A stretch of DNA of 9,170 nucleotides from an uncultured Bacteroidia bacterium (lineage in GTDB: Bacteria; Bacteroidota; Bacteroidia; Bacteroidales; UBA932): NCBI GenBank assembly GCA_902773305.1, contig CACYEB010000128.1:1-9170 (forward strand), in the 5' to 3' direction. The position numbers and the translations under genes are program-made. Numbering within the stretch: the stretch's first letter is position 1; each line of letters opens with the position of its first letter. The notes under the pieces are model-generated. The model had not been told where the DNA came from, made no database searches, and saw nothing but the letters and a program-made list of their open reading frames with translations. This document shows positions 1 to 9,170 of this stretch, one piece after another.

Positions 1-1244
1 ACCGCCTTTTCTGCAGCATTGTAATCTTCAGTAAGATTGTATACCGTCACCTTCTGTCCCTCTTCAAGGTCGAGGTCTTTGAGAGAGACCCATCCGGAAA
101 TATACTCAGGAAAAGTAACGATGAAAGCACCGGTAGAATCCACCTTCTCTATCTTTGTGGGAGCCCACGTTCCGGTAATGCGGTCCGGCAGCCCCATCTG
201 CGCAACAAGTTCCCCCTCCGGGGCTCTCTTCTCTACAACGGAAGCCCAGGAAGAATCGTCGTAGCCGGGCCGGCACCATCCCTCGTGCTCCCTTCGTGCG
301 TCGTAAATTTCACCGAAATAGAGCTGGTCATAGACAATGGCGCTCTTTTCGATCTTCCAGGATGTATCAGTGGCGATCAAATCGGTGGTGCCGTCTTCAT
401 ATCTCACCAGAATCTGCCCGAAGAACTTGGGCACGCCGTATCCCATCACAAAGCGGCGGAATACGAGGTCATAGTAACCGTTGCCCAGTATGGCGCCCAC
501 GGCATTGCATCCTTCAACCACCATATCGGTCAGATCATAGCTGACATACGCCACCGAGTAACCGTTGAAAGGATCGGGAACCGGAAGCAGGCGCTCTTCC
601 AACTTTTCACGATACCCGTAGTTGGTCTCGTTGGGGACAAGATACTCGTCACCCGCCCTGGTACCGTTGACATACAGTTCGAAATAACCGAGGCCGACTC
701 CGTAGAAGCGGACCGACTTGACCGGTTTGCTTATCTCGAACTCCTTCCTGATCAGGGGCGCCGGAGAAACGTCTTCACTCATATCGTAGTCATACGACTC
801 CTCTCCCTGCCAGGGGGCCCCTATCCATCGTGCCTTCCACATATCCTGCCCCAGCATTCCGGTATGGAAGTGGCAGGGGTCGCTCCAGGGCGACAGCCTG
901 CCCTTTTGGTCTGCGGTCTGCACCTGCCAGTAATAGTCGGTGCAAGGCTTCAGCGGCGCACCGCCGTAATCGACAAGCACCGATTCGGGAGACTCCACCA
1001 CGCCGGAGTCCCAAAAGGGTTCTTGCGAGGTTATATTACCTTCGAACACCATGATATGATATGAGGTCTGGGCGGCGCCTTTTGCGTGACCTGTGTTGAC
1101 CCAGGAGAACCGGGGGCAGGAGGCATCAGTAAAGGCATCCTGATGGTATTCGGTTGTTGAATCGGCAGGTTTGATACTTGATCCTGTTGAAGAGCATCCC
1201 GCCAGAAGAAGGCACAGCGCTAAGGCAAAGGGCAATCTTTTCAT
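1..1244 (-). CDS. GH78-type alpha-L-rhamnosidase lipoprotein, N-terminal part (cut by the left window edge)
   Basis: Read on the minus strand from ATG at 1244-1242, the frame stays open for 414 codons to the window edge, so the catalytic part is missing here. Residues 1-17 form a signal peptide ending in a clear lipobox, LAGC, with Cys17 as the lipidation site. No run of acidic residues follows the Cys, so the Bacteroidota surface-export signal is not evident and a periplasmic location is more likely. Residues about 42-130 resemble the Ig/FnIII-like module that opens many rhamnosidases (PRFSW, QTSYHIMVFEG, FWDSGVV, YYWQVQTAD, SPWSD). Residues about 163-330 match the Bac_rhamnosid_N beta-sandwich (LIRKEFE, GLGYFELYVNG, NAVGAILGNGYYD). 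From about 345 the next rhamnosidase beta domain begins. The family removes terminal alpha-L-rhamnose from glycans. The gene is divergent from the cstA-like operon. Family assignment is strong; the exact substrate cannot be stated because the active site is outside the window. Confidence 0.88.
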   Translation of the reverse strand, partial: MKRLPFALALCLLLAGCSSTGSSIKPADSTTEYHQDAFTDASCPRFSWVNTGHAKGAAQTSYHIMVFEGNITSQEPFWDSGVVESPESVLVDYGGAPLKPCTDYYWQVQTADQKGRLSPWSDPCHFHTGMLGQDMWKARWIGAPWQGEESYDYDMSEDVSPAPLIRKEFEISKPVKSVRFYGVGLGYFELYVNGTRAGDEYLVPNETNYGYREKLEERLLPVPDPFNGYSVAYVSYDLTDMVVEGCNAVGAILGNGYYDLVFRRFVMGYGVPKFFGQILVRYEDGTTDLIATDTSWKIEKSAIVYDQLYFGEIYDARREHEGWCRPGYDDSSWASVVEKRAPEGELVAQMGLPDRITGTWAPTKIEKVDSTGAFIVTFPEYISGWVSLKDLDLEEGQKVTVYNLTEDYNAAEKA

Positions 1245-1270
1245 TGTTGAATATGTTTTGAACGAGGCGT

Positions 1271-1278
1271 TAAAGGTA
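1271..1278 (-). promoter_or_regulatory. Candidate -7 element for the divergent rhamnosidase
   Basis: On the minus strand this reads TACCTTTA, one mismatch from the Bacteroidota TAnnTTTG -7 consensus. It would place the transcription start about 20 nt before the ATG at 1244, a leader of usual size for this phylum, and that leader is A-rich just before the start codon. A TTTATTG stretch lies upstream, but its spacing to the -7 element is short, so the -33 assignment is weak. Confidence 0.3.
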
Positions 1279-1311
1279 GAAATAAATGCAACAATAAAGC
1301 GCATTTTTATC

Positions 1312-1319
1312 TACATTTG
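1312..1319 (+). promoter_or_regulatory. Candidate Bacteroidota -7 element for the cstA-like operon
   Basis: The octamer TACATTTG fits the Bacteroidota primary sigma factor -7 consensus TAnnTTTG exactly. No good -33 TTTG or TTG is visible at the expected distance upstream. If used, transcription would begin about 4 nt before the ATG at 1328, giving a nearly leaderless mRNA. A weaker alternative, TATGTTTT at 1252-1259, would give a leader of roughly 60 nt. Assignment is tentative. Confidence 0.35.
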
Positions 1320-1327
1320 CCTTCACT

Positions 1328-2785
1328 ATGATTACATTCATTGTCTGTATTACACTGCTGATAGCGGGGTTCTTCCTATACGGGCAGTTTGTGGAGAAAA
1401 AGTTGTTCGAAGCAGACCCCGGCCGTACGACTCCCGCCCGGTACCGTGCCGACGGAGTTGACTACAAAGAGTTGAAGCCCTGGCGGATATTCGTCATCCA
1501 GTTCTTGAACATAGCCGGGCTGGGGCCCATTTTCGGAGCTATCCTGGGTGCGGCATACGGTCCGATAGCCTATATATGGATTGTGGTGGGATGCATATTC
1601 ATGGGGGCGGTACACGACTATTTTTCCGGAATGATTTCCATCCGGTCCGGCGGCCGCAGCACTCCTTCCCTTATCGGCATCTACCTGGGCAGGAATGTCA
1701 GAAAGTTGATGAATGTATTTATAGCCATAATGCTTATCGGTGTCGGATGTTCATTTGTCACCGGCCCTGCCGACCTGCTGAACAATATGGCGCCGGTGAG
1801 CAGGCTCTTCTGGATAGTTGTCATCTTCGGATACTACATCCTGGCGACCCTTGTCCCGATAGACAAAATTATTGGGCGCATATATCCATATATGGGGGCC
1901 ACACTGCTGTTTATGGCCCTGGCTGTTGGCATCGCCTTGATTGTCAAGGGTTCTGACGGCAGCCTGCATCTGACGGAACTCACCCCCGGAATGCTTAAGA
2001 ATTTCCACGTCAATCCCGATAAGAACATCCTGTTCCCGATGCTGTTCATCGTGATTTCGTGCGGTGCTATTTCTGGTTTCCACAGCACCCAGAGCCCCAT
2101 TATGGCCCGCTGTCTGGGCAATGAAAAGTATGGGCGGCCGGTTTTCTACGGAGCGATGATATGCGAGGGCATCGTGGCCATAATCTGGGCGACGGCAGCA
2201 ATGGCGTATACCGGCGGACCGGACGGCCTGAACGAAGCTGCAGCCGCCGGCAACACACCGGCAATCCTCGTCAACAGCATATGCCGCGACTGGCTGGGCA
2301 AAGTCGGGGCGATAATTGCAGTGCTGGGCGTCATTGCCTGCCCCATCACGTCCGGGGACACCGCATTCCGCAGCATCCGGCTGATATTGGCAGAAGCCTT
2401 CCATATAGACCAGAAACCCATTGTGAACCGTATCCTTACTGCGCTCCCGATTTTTGTGATTGCAGTGCTGGTGTGCACTTTCGATTTCTCCACCATATGG
2501 AATTATGTGGGTATATCCAATCAGGTGCTGGCCTCGATAGTCCTCTGGACCTGCTCCCGGTATCTTTTCAAACACGGTAAGAGTCCGCTGTACACTGCCG
2601 TTCCCGCCACTTTCCTCACCTACGTGTGCGTCTGCTACTTTATGGTAGCGCCATACAAGGCCGGTGGACTGTCGCTTCCCGTCGGTGCCGGGCATTGCGT
2701 GGCATCTGCCGTGACCATTCTGGTTATAGCCATTTTCGTGGCCCATAACCGTAAGTTGCACCCCCGCATCCAGTCTGTCAGATAA
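1328..2785 (+). CDS. CstA-family carbon starvation / nutrient transporter (short form)
   Basis: This 485-residue polytopic inner-membrane protein belongs to the CstA family (PF02554). Members import peptides (E. coli CstA) or pyruvate (E. coli BtsT, a proton symporter). Recognisable family blocks are WRIFVIQFLNIAGLGP (52-67) followed by IFGAILGAAYGP, GAVHDYFSGM (93-102), GFHSTQSPIMARC (250-262), CPITSGDTAFRSIRL (338-352) and WNYVGISNQVLAS (391-403). About a dozen hydrophobic segments are visible. The E. coli members are near 700 residues, so this is the compact form, lacking the longer extensions. The start is the first in-frame ATG; it leads directly into transmembrane segment 1 (ITFIVCITLLIAGFFLYG), so a later start would break that helix. 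There is no Shine-Dalgarno sequence. It is the first gene of a tight run and is followed after 15 bp by an antiporter. The substrate (peptide, pyruvate or another small acid) cannot be decided from sequence, so no symbol is assigned. Confidence 0.9.
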   Translation: MITFIVCITLLIAGFFLYGQFVEKKLFEADPGRTTPARYRADGVDYKELKPWRIFVIQFLNIAGLGPIFGAILGAAYGPIAYIWIVVGCIFMGAVHDYFSGMISIRSGGRSTPSLIGIYLGRNVRKLMNVFIAIMLIGVGCSFVTGPADLLNNMAPVSRLFWIVVIFGYYILATLVPIDKIIGRIYPYMGATLLFMALAVGIALIVKGSDGSLHLTELTPGMLKNFHVNPDKNILFPMLFIVISCGAISGFHSTQSPIMARCLGNEKYGRPVFYGAMICEGIVAIIWATAAMAYTGGPDGLNEAAAAGNTPAILVNSICRDWLGKVGAIIAVLGVIACPITSGDTAFRSIRLILAEAFHIDQKPIVNRILTALPIFVIAVLVCTFDFSTIWNYVGISNQVLASIVLWTCSRYLFKHGKSPLYTAVPATFLTYVCVCYFMVAPYKAGGLSLPVGAGHCVASAVTILVIAIFVAHNRKLHPRIQSVR

Positions 2786-2800
2786 CGACCCTGCCGCTAT

Positions 2801-5047
2801 ATGGACGAAAGTTTGAACCTGGTTAAGGACCTCGCCCTGATATTCATATCCGCCGGCATCATCACCCTGATTTTCAGGGCTTTGAAACAGCCTCTGATAC
2901 TTGGGTACATTGTGGCCGGCTTTCTTGTAGGACCACATTTCGGTCTCTTTCCAGGTCTTACCAATCCCGACACCGTAGAGCAATGGTCGGAGATAGGTAT
3001 CATCTTTCTGCTGTTTGCCCTCGGCCTCGAATTCAGTTTCAAGAAACTGCTCAAGGTTGGCAGCAGCGCACTGATTACCGCCGGTACAATCTTCGCCGGA
3101 ATGTTTGTCACAGGCATGGCCGTTGGCGGCGCGATGGGCTGGACCCATATGGAGCGCATTTTCCTGGGAGGAATGCTCTCAATGTCATCCACCACCATCA
3201 TCATCAAGGCGTTCGACGATCTGGGCCTTAAGGGAAAGCCTTTTACCAACATAGTTTTCGGCACGCTGGTGGTGGAAGACCTGCTGGCCGTGGTGCTGAT
3301 GGTGCTGCTCTCCACCCTGGCGGTCAGCAAGCAGTTCTCCGGAGGCGAAATGGGGATGGCCCTGCTGAAGCTCCTCTTCTTCCTGGTGCTCTGGTTTGTG
3401 GTGGGTATGTATCTTATTCCCACTCTTTTCAAGAAGGGGCGGCAGGTGATGAACCAAGAGATGCTGGTCATCCTTTCCGTGGGGCTCTGCTTCGGTATGG
3501 TGGCGCTGGCCACCGCGGCGGGCTTCTCGTCGGCCCTTGGTGCGTTCGTAATGGGGTCCTTGCTGGCCGAAACGCTGGAGGGCGAACATATATCCCACTC
3601 CATCAAAAGCATAAAGGATCTGTTCGGAACCATCTTCTTCGTCTCCGTGGGGATGATGGTAGATCCGACCGTCATCGTGCAATACTGGAAGCCCATCATC
3701 GTACTGATATTCGTGGTGATAACAGGCATCCCGCTGTTTGCAACCAGCGGTGTGCTGATGGCGGGCCAGGGTCTGCACAGCGCAGTCCGCAGCGGCTTCT
3801 CTATGGCACAGATTGGAGAATTCGCCTTTATCATAGCCAGCCTGGGCAAGAGCCTGGGAGTGATGGCCGACTATATCTACCCCGTGGTGGTGGCGGTATC
3901 CGTAATAACCACCTTCACCACCCCCTATTTCATCAAACTGTCGGAACCTTTCTACGGTTTTGTCAGCCGCAAGCTTCCTCCCAAGTTGTTTGAAACGCTG
4001 AGCGAAGTGCGGGCCACCAGCCGTTCAAAAGCCAGCGAGAGCCAGTGGAGACAACTTGTCAAGGCCTACCTGATAAGGATGATTCCCTACAACGTGATGC
4101 TCGTGGCGGTGCTGCTGGCTTCCAATATGTTCCTTGATCCGTTTGCCGACGGACTCCTGGGCCATCTTGCCCCGTGGCTCAAGAACACCATCTGCGCCGT
4201 TGTCACGTTGCTGGTGATGGTTCCTTTCCTATACGGGATGGTGATTGCCTACGGCAAATACAAAGATCTGTATGACAACCTCTGGCGAGCATCCTCGGCA
4301 GCCGGAAGGGGGCCTCTGATTGCGATGAGCGCCCTCAAGATATTCCTTGCGGTAAGCTTTGTGATGGCAGTCGTGTCCCACTATTTCAAGCCGGGGATTG
4401 GCATCGTGATACTGATTGCCGCCATCGCAGCCGCCATATTCATCCTGCTGAGAATCTTCAACAAGCGCTCGAGCACCCTTGAGGGAAGGTTTGTGGAGAA
4501 TATGCGCCAGCGTGAGGATTACCAGCGCCAGACGGCACCGGTAACCACCACGATACGTGAAAAAATGGACGGTCACGACATTTGTGTGGAGCGGCTGAGA
4601 GTATCTTCTGACTTCAGGTATGCCGGTATGAAACTGCGCGACATACCCCTAAGGCGTGACTACGGAGTGAACATAGTAAAGATTATGCGGGGCAGCAGGG
4701 TAATCAATATACCCTCCGCAGACGAATTTCTCTACCCTGCAGACGAAATTCTGGCGGTGGGCACCAAGAAGCAGGTGGATGCCTTCAAACTCTCCCTGGA
4801 ACAGGATCTTACACTGCCCGAAAGCGGCGGCAACGCCGTGGACGTGGAGTCTTTTACTGTCACCGACGCTTCGCTTCTGGCCGGAAAATCGCTCAAGACG
4901 GTGGATATGCGCAACTCCGGCTGTATGCTGATAGGCATAGAGAGAGGCGAAGAGACCTATATGAATCCCGAGCCCGATATGGTGATGCTGGAAGGTGACG
5001 TGGTGTGGCTTGTGGGAGAACCCGACGCGATAAAATTGTACAAATAG
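2801..5047 (+). CDS. CPA2-family cation:proton antiporter with two C-terminal TrkA_C/RCK_C domains
   Basis: This 748-residue inner-membrane protein carries a Na_H_exchanger domain (PF00999) at about 10-385. Family marks are LGYIVAGFLVGP (34-45), the LLFALGLEF block (70-78), SMSSTTIIIKAFDDLGL (127-143), and the VVEDLLAV segment holding the E159-D160 pair at the expected ion-binding site. GAFVMGSLLAET (247-258), FFVSVGMMVDP (279-289) and AQIGEFAFI (336-344) are also present. A second hydrophobic block at about 430-550, probably four helices, follows a charged linker. The cytoplasmic tail holds two TrkA_C-like modules at about 597-663 and 683-745; no Rossmann RCK_N domain with a GxGxxG nucleotide site was seen. 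Such proteins exchange K+ or Na+ for H+ in pH and ion homeostasis, and the TrkA_C modules probably bind a regulatory ligand. It sits 15 bp after the cstA-like gene and 8 bp before a glycosidase. Whether it moves K+ or Na+ is not decidable here. Confidence 0.9.
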   Translation: MDESLNLVKDLALIFISAGIITLIFRALKQPLILGYIVAGFLVGPHFGLFPGLTNPDTVEQWSEIGIIFLLFALGLEFSFKKLLKVGSSALITAGTIFAGMFVTGMAVGGAMGWTHMERIFLGGMLSMSSTTIIIKAFDDLGLKGKPFTNIVFGTLVVEDLLAVVLMVLLSTLAVSKQFSGGEMGMALLKLLFFLVLWFVVGMYLIPTLFKKGRQVMNQEMLVILSVGLCFGMVALATAAGFSSALGAFVMGSLLAETLEGEHISHSIKSIKDLFGTIFFVSVGMMVDPTVIVQYWKPIIVLIFVVITGIPLFATSGVLMAGQGLHSAVRSGFSMAQIGEFAFIIASLGKSLGVMADYIYPVVVAVSVITTFTTPYFIKLSEPFYGFVSRKLPPKLFETLSEVRATSRSKASESQWRQLVKAYLIRMIPYNVMLVAVLLASNMFLDPFADGLLGHLAPWLKNTICAVVTLLVMVPFLYGMVIAYGKYKDLYDNLWRASSAAGRGPLIAMSALKIFLAVSFVMAVVSHYFKPGIGIVILIAAIAAAIFILLRIFNKRSSTLEGRFVENMRQREDYQRQTAPVTTTIREKMDGHDICVERLRVSSDFRYAGMKLRDIPLRRDYGVNIVKIMRGSRVINIPSADEFLYPADEILAVGTKKQVDAFKLSLEQDLTLPESGGNAVDVESFTVTDASLLAGKSLKTVDMRNSGCMLIGIERGEETYMNPEPDMVMLEGDVVWLVGEPDAIKLYK

Positions 5048-5055
5048 ATAACGAA

Positions 5056-7236
5056 ATGAAAATCAAATTTCTTTGGGCGGTCCTTTTCGTCCTGGCACTG
5101 ACTTGCAGCTGCAACCGCAAGGTTGACAGGCAGAATATTGATTCTTTCAGGAAGGCCGTTCCTGTATGGGCAGAGGGGCGTGAAAACGAGGTGAATCTGA
5201 CCCTGGCTTTCCGCGAGGTGATCGATTTCTGCAGGGATGCCGACATCCGCATCGCTGCCAGCACCGTTTACCGCCTGAAAGTCAACGGCGAGTTCGTGGG
5301 GCACGGTCCCTGCGTGGCGGCACACGACTTCTACCGTATTGACTGCTATGACATTGCGCCCTACTTGCACGATGGCAGAAATGTCGTGTCGATAGAGGTT
5401 GTCGGCTACAATACCGAGTCGTTCTATCTGCTCTGCCAGCCTTCGTTCCTGCAGGCAGAGATTGTCTCCGGCGGCAAGGTGATAGCCGCAACAGGCAGCG
5501 CCTTCAAGGCATACGACCTGCACCAGAGAGTTCAGGATGTGCCCAAATACAGCTACCAGCGCACGCAGATGGAGTATTGGGTACTTGCCGACGGATACGA
5601 CAGCTGGCAGACAGACGTGGACTTCGTGTGCGATGACGAGGTCAAACTGGTACCGCAAAGCAGCAAAACCACTATAGTACGCCGCGTTCCATACCCCGAT
5701 TATACCGTCCACGAGGCTTCCCTAATCGATCCCGACAGACAGATCTATACATTCGGTTGTGAATACAGCGGCTTCCTGGGATGCGAGATAGAGGTTCGGG
5801 AAAAGACCTCCCTGACCATAGATTTTGAAGAACTCCTGACAGACGGAGAACTGAAGCACCGGATGCCTTTCCGCGGTTACGTGGCCTACGAGCTGGAGCC
5901 GGGCACCTACTCTCTTGAGAGTTTTGAGCCCTACACCATGCAGTTCGCCCAGGTTGCATTCACGGGCAACTCCACAGTAAAACGGCTCTACATCCGCGAC
6001 TACTGCAACTCTGCCGTTCAGGCCGGCCGGTTCAGTTGCGACAACGAAGACCTGAACAAGATTTTTGAAGCGGCACGGCAGACCATCCGTCAGTGTGCCC
6101 TTGACATCTTTATGGATTGTCCAAGCCGCGAAAGGGCCGGCTGGATAGGCGACAGTTTTTTCTCTTCACGCGTTGAATGCGACCTCTCCGGCACCACGCT
6201 TGTCGAGAAGAACTTCCTGGAGAACTATCTTCTTCCCGAGCATTTCAAGACAATTCCCGAGGGTATGGTTCCGATGTGCTACCCTTCAGACAATTTCGAA
6301 GGCGGCACCTACATTCCCAACTACGCAATGTGGTTCGTACTTGAACTAGAGGAATATCTCGCCCGCAGCGGTGACCGTGAAATGATAGACGCCTTTAAAA
6401 ACCGCGTCTATGGCCTGATTGATTTCTTTGACAAGTTCCTGAATTCCGACGGTCTGTTGGAAAGGCTCCGGAGCTGGGTATTCATCGAGTGGTCTGCTGC
6501 CAACCATTTTGTCCAGGATGTAAACTATCCCTCCAATATGCAATATGCCGGAATGCTCGACGCAGTGTCCCGTATGTACGGTGACCCTGCGCTGCACGAG
6601 CGCGCCGAAGCCATACGGGAAACCATCCGCAGCCAGGCCTTTGACGGCCGGTTCTTCATAGACAACGCAATGCGCCTTGAAGACGGATCCCTGCAACTGA
6701 CATCAAACCATACCGAGACTTGCCAGTACTACGCATTCTTCTTTGGTACCGCCACCCCGGAGACGTATCCCGAACTATGGCAGCGGCTCACCACCGAATT
6801 CGGTCCTGTACGCAACAAAGAAGACAAATATCCCGACGTGCCCAAGGCCAACGCCCTGTTCGGCAACTATTTGCGTATGGAGCTTCTCTCACAGAACGGT
6901 TTGGGTGCACAGATGATGAAAGAGGCTGTGGACTTCTACCTCCCTATGGCCGAAGCCACCGGCACCCTCTGGGAAAATATGACCTATAGCGACAGTTGCA
7001 ACCACGGATTTGCCGCCCACCTGGCACACGTATTCTACCGTGATGCCGCCGGTCTCTATAAGGTGGACCGCGTGGGCAAGACCGTAACACTGCGACTTCG
7101 CGACACAGGCCTCAAGCAGTGCAGCGCCACCCTCCCAGTCAAGGAAGGCGACATCAAAATTGACTGGTCCTGCAACGACGGCAAATTCAACTACGACATC
7201 AAACTCCCCAAAGGCTGGAAACTTATAGAAGAATAA
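5056..7236 (+). CDS. GH78-like alpha-L-rhamnosidase, exported
   Basis: This is a 726-residue glycosidase. I start it at ATG 5056, not at an in-frame ATG at 5005, because 5056 begins a clean signal peptide (MKIKFLWAVLFVLALTCSC), whereas 5005 lies inside the antiporter gene and would add a charged leader. The signal ends at a Cys (C17 or C19) in an imperfect lipobox, so lipidation is likely but not certain. An N-terminal galactose-binding-like beta domain carries YRLKVNGEFVGHGP. Residues about 340-660 form the (alpha/alpha)6 catalytic domain. DCPSRERAGWIGD gives D354, E359 and D366, the same 5- and 7-residue spacing as D567/E572/D579 of Bacillus RhaB, and TLWE gives E640, matching its E841. These are the expected general-acid and general-base positions, so the enzyme looks active by inversion. 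A C-terminal beta domain closes it. At 726 residues it lacks the extra modules of the longer left-hand GH78 protein. It starts 8 bp after the antiporter and ends 4 bp before ettA. Rhamnose specificity is inferred from family; another deoxy-sugar is possible. Confidence 0.85.
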   Translation: MKIKFLWAVLFVLALTCSCNRKVDRQNIDSFRKAVPVWAEGRENEVNLTLAFREVIDFCRDADIRIAASTVYRLKVNGEFVGHGPCVAAHDFYRIDCYDIAPYLHDGRNVVSIEVVGYNTESFYLLCQPSFLQAEIVSGGKVIAATGSAFKAYDLHQRVQDVPKYSYQRTQMEYWVLADGYDSWQTDVDFVCDDEVKLVPQSSKTTIVRRVPYPDYTVHEASLIDPDRQIYTFGCEYSGFLGCEIEVREKTSLTIDFEELLTDGELKHRMPFRGYVAYELEPGTYSLESFEPYTMQFAQVAFTGNSTVKRLYIRDYCNSAVQAGRFSCDNEDLNKIFEAARQTIRQCALDIFMDCPSRERAGWIGDSFFSSRVECDLSGTTLVEKNFLENYLLPEHFKTIPEGMVPMCYPSDNFEGGTYIPNYAMWFVLELEEYLARSGDREMIDAFKNRVYGLIDFFDKFLNSDGLLERLRSWVFIEWSAANHFVQDVNYPSNMQYAGMLDAVSRMYGDPALHERAEAIRETIRSQAFDGRFFIDNAMRLEDGSLQLTSNHTETCQYYAFFFGTATPETYPELWQRLTTEFGPVRNKEDKYPDVPKANALFGNYLRMELLSQNGLGAQMMKEAVDFYLPMAEATGTLWENMTYSDSCNHGFAAHLAHVFYRDAAGLYKVDRVGKTVTLRLRDTGLKQCSATLPVKEGDIKIDWSCNDGKFNYDIKLPKGWKLIEE

Positions 7237-7240
7237 CCCT

Positions 7241-8917
<1,677 letters not shown>

Positions 8918-8926
8918 CTATACTGG

Positions 8927-9170
8927 TCAGAAGGTATACTTGATGCCGAGGCATATACCCTCCCAGGCAAAACCGCTCCAGAGTTTGTCGCCTATCACCA
9001 GCCTCAAGCCGGGATTCCAGTCAAGGGAAACGGCAAAGGGAATTGCGGAAAACGCATATTCGAGACCTATATTGCCAAAGGCCCCTGCCATAAGGTTGCC
9101 GTGATACTCTTCTCCCCTGTACCTACCGGAAAAGACTCCTGCTTCGAGGCCGAGGCCATAGAAGAACGAC
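8927..9170 (-). CDS. C-terminal fragment of an outer-membrane beta-barrel protein (cut by the right window edge)
   Basis: Read on the minus strand from the right edge, an open frame of 80 codons ends at TGA (8929-8927). It shows alternating hydrophobic and polar residues with frequent Gly and aromatics (FFYGLGLEAGVFSG, GAFGNIGLEYAF, FAVSLDWNPGLRL, WEGICLGIKYTF), and its final residue is Phe. A terminal aromatic after an amphipathic strand is the usual signal for BAM-mediated insertion of outer-membrane barrels. The start and most of the barrel are outside the window, so the size and role are unknown; a small Bacteroidota beta-barrel protein of unassigned function is the likeliest identity. 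It converges on ettA with only 9 bp between the two stop codons. Confidence 0.7.
   Translation of the reverse strand, partial: SFFYGLGLEAGVFSGRYRGEEYHGNLMAGAFGNIGLEYAFSAIPFAVSLDWNPGLRLVIGDKLWSGFAWEGICLGIKYTF

Larger units (their letters stand above)
1245..1327. promoter_or_regulatory. AT-rich divergent intergenic region
   Basis: This 83-bp gap separates the start codons of the minus-strand rhamnosidase and the plus-strand cstA-like gene and is clearly more AT-rich than the flanking coding DNA. It must hold at least the promoter of the left gene and probably that of the four-gene operon on the right. No convincing inverted repeat that would mark an operator was seen, and no riboswitch or long leader fits in it. 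Candidate -7 elements are listed separately. Confidence 0.7.

Noticed and set aside
285..1064. Plus-strand open frame of 259 codons at the left end
   Set aside because: The opposite strand encodes a continuous GH78 protein with signal peptide and domain motifs through the same bases.
1751..3148. Long minus-strand open frame of 465 codons
   Set aside because: It lies opposite the cstA-like and antiporter genes, spans their junction, has a His/Gln/Gly-rich composition without family motifs, and is an antisense by-product of codon bias.
3186..3207. Run of CAC/CAT-like triplets suggesting a microsatellite or His-tract
   Set aside because: In the true frame it encodes the conserved SSTTIIIK segment of the exchanger family, so it is coding constraint rather than a repeat.
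2797..3849. Minus-strand open frame of 350 codons
   Set aside because: It is antisense to the exchanger core of the antiporter; rich in Ser, Pro, Thr and Arg with no motif.
5005..5055. N-terminal extension of the second GH78 protein from ATG 5005
   Set aside because: The extension lies inside the antiporter gene, is highly charged and would bury a clean signal peptide that starts at 5056.
8919..8938. Short inverted repeat (TATAC / GTATA) after ettA as a terminator
   Set aside because: The stem is only 5 AT-rich pairs with a 10-nt loop, no T-tract follows, and it runs into the convergent coding sequence.

Overview
The window reads as ordinary chromosomal DNA from a member of the Bacteroidota, most likely Bacteroidales. 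The reasons are an almost complete lack of Shine-Dalgarno sequences before the starts, short A-rich or featureless leaders, -7-like elements of the TAnnTTTG type in the only promoter-sized gap, two GH78 glycosidases with lipoprotein-type signal peptides, and a C-terminal outer-membrane beta-barrel strand ending in Phe. The GC content looks moderate (by eye about 55%). Genus cannot be named from the sequence alone.

Layout: (1) Positions 1-1244, minus strand: the N-terminal 414 residues of a GH78-type alpha-L-rhamnosidase lipoprotein whose catalytic part lies off the left edge. (2) Positions 1245-1327: an AT-rich 83-bp divergent gap, the only substantial non-coding DNA present. (3) Positions 1328-8917, plus strand: four densely packed genes with gaps of 15, 8 and 4 bp. 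They encode a short CstA-family transporter, a CPA2-type cation:proton antiporter with a cytoplasmic tail carrying two TrkA_C/RCK_C-like domains, a second GH78-like glycosidase with a complete catalytic motif, and the ABC-F translation factor EttA. (4) Positions 8927-9170, minus strand: the last 80 residues of an outer-membrane beta-barrel protein, convergent with ettA and separated from it by 9 bp.

How they may work together: the two GH78 genes flank a transporter pair and share a divergent promoter region, so a link to rhamnose-containing glycans is possible, but no SusC/SusD pair, regulator or rhamnose catabolic gene is visible. CstA relatives import peptides or pyruvate using ion gradients, and CPA2 antiporters exchange K+ or Na+ for H+, so the first two genes may be linked through ion-coupled nutrition. 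EttA adjusts translation to the ATP/ADP state. Co-transcription of these four functions is the most unusual thing seen. I found no convincing new system, mobile element, CRISPR array, RNA gene or strong terminator.
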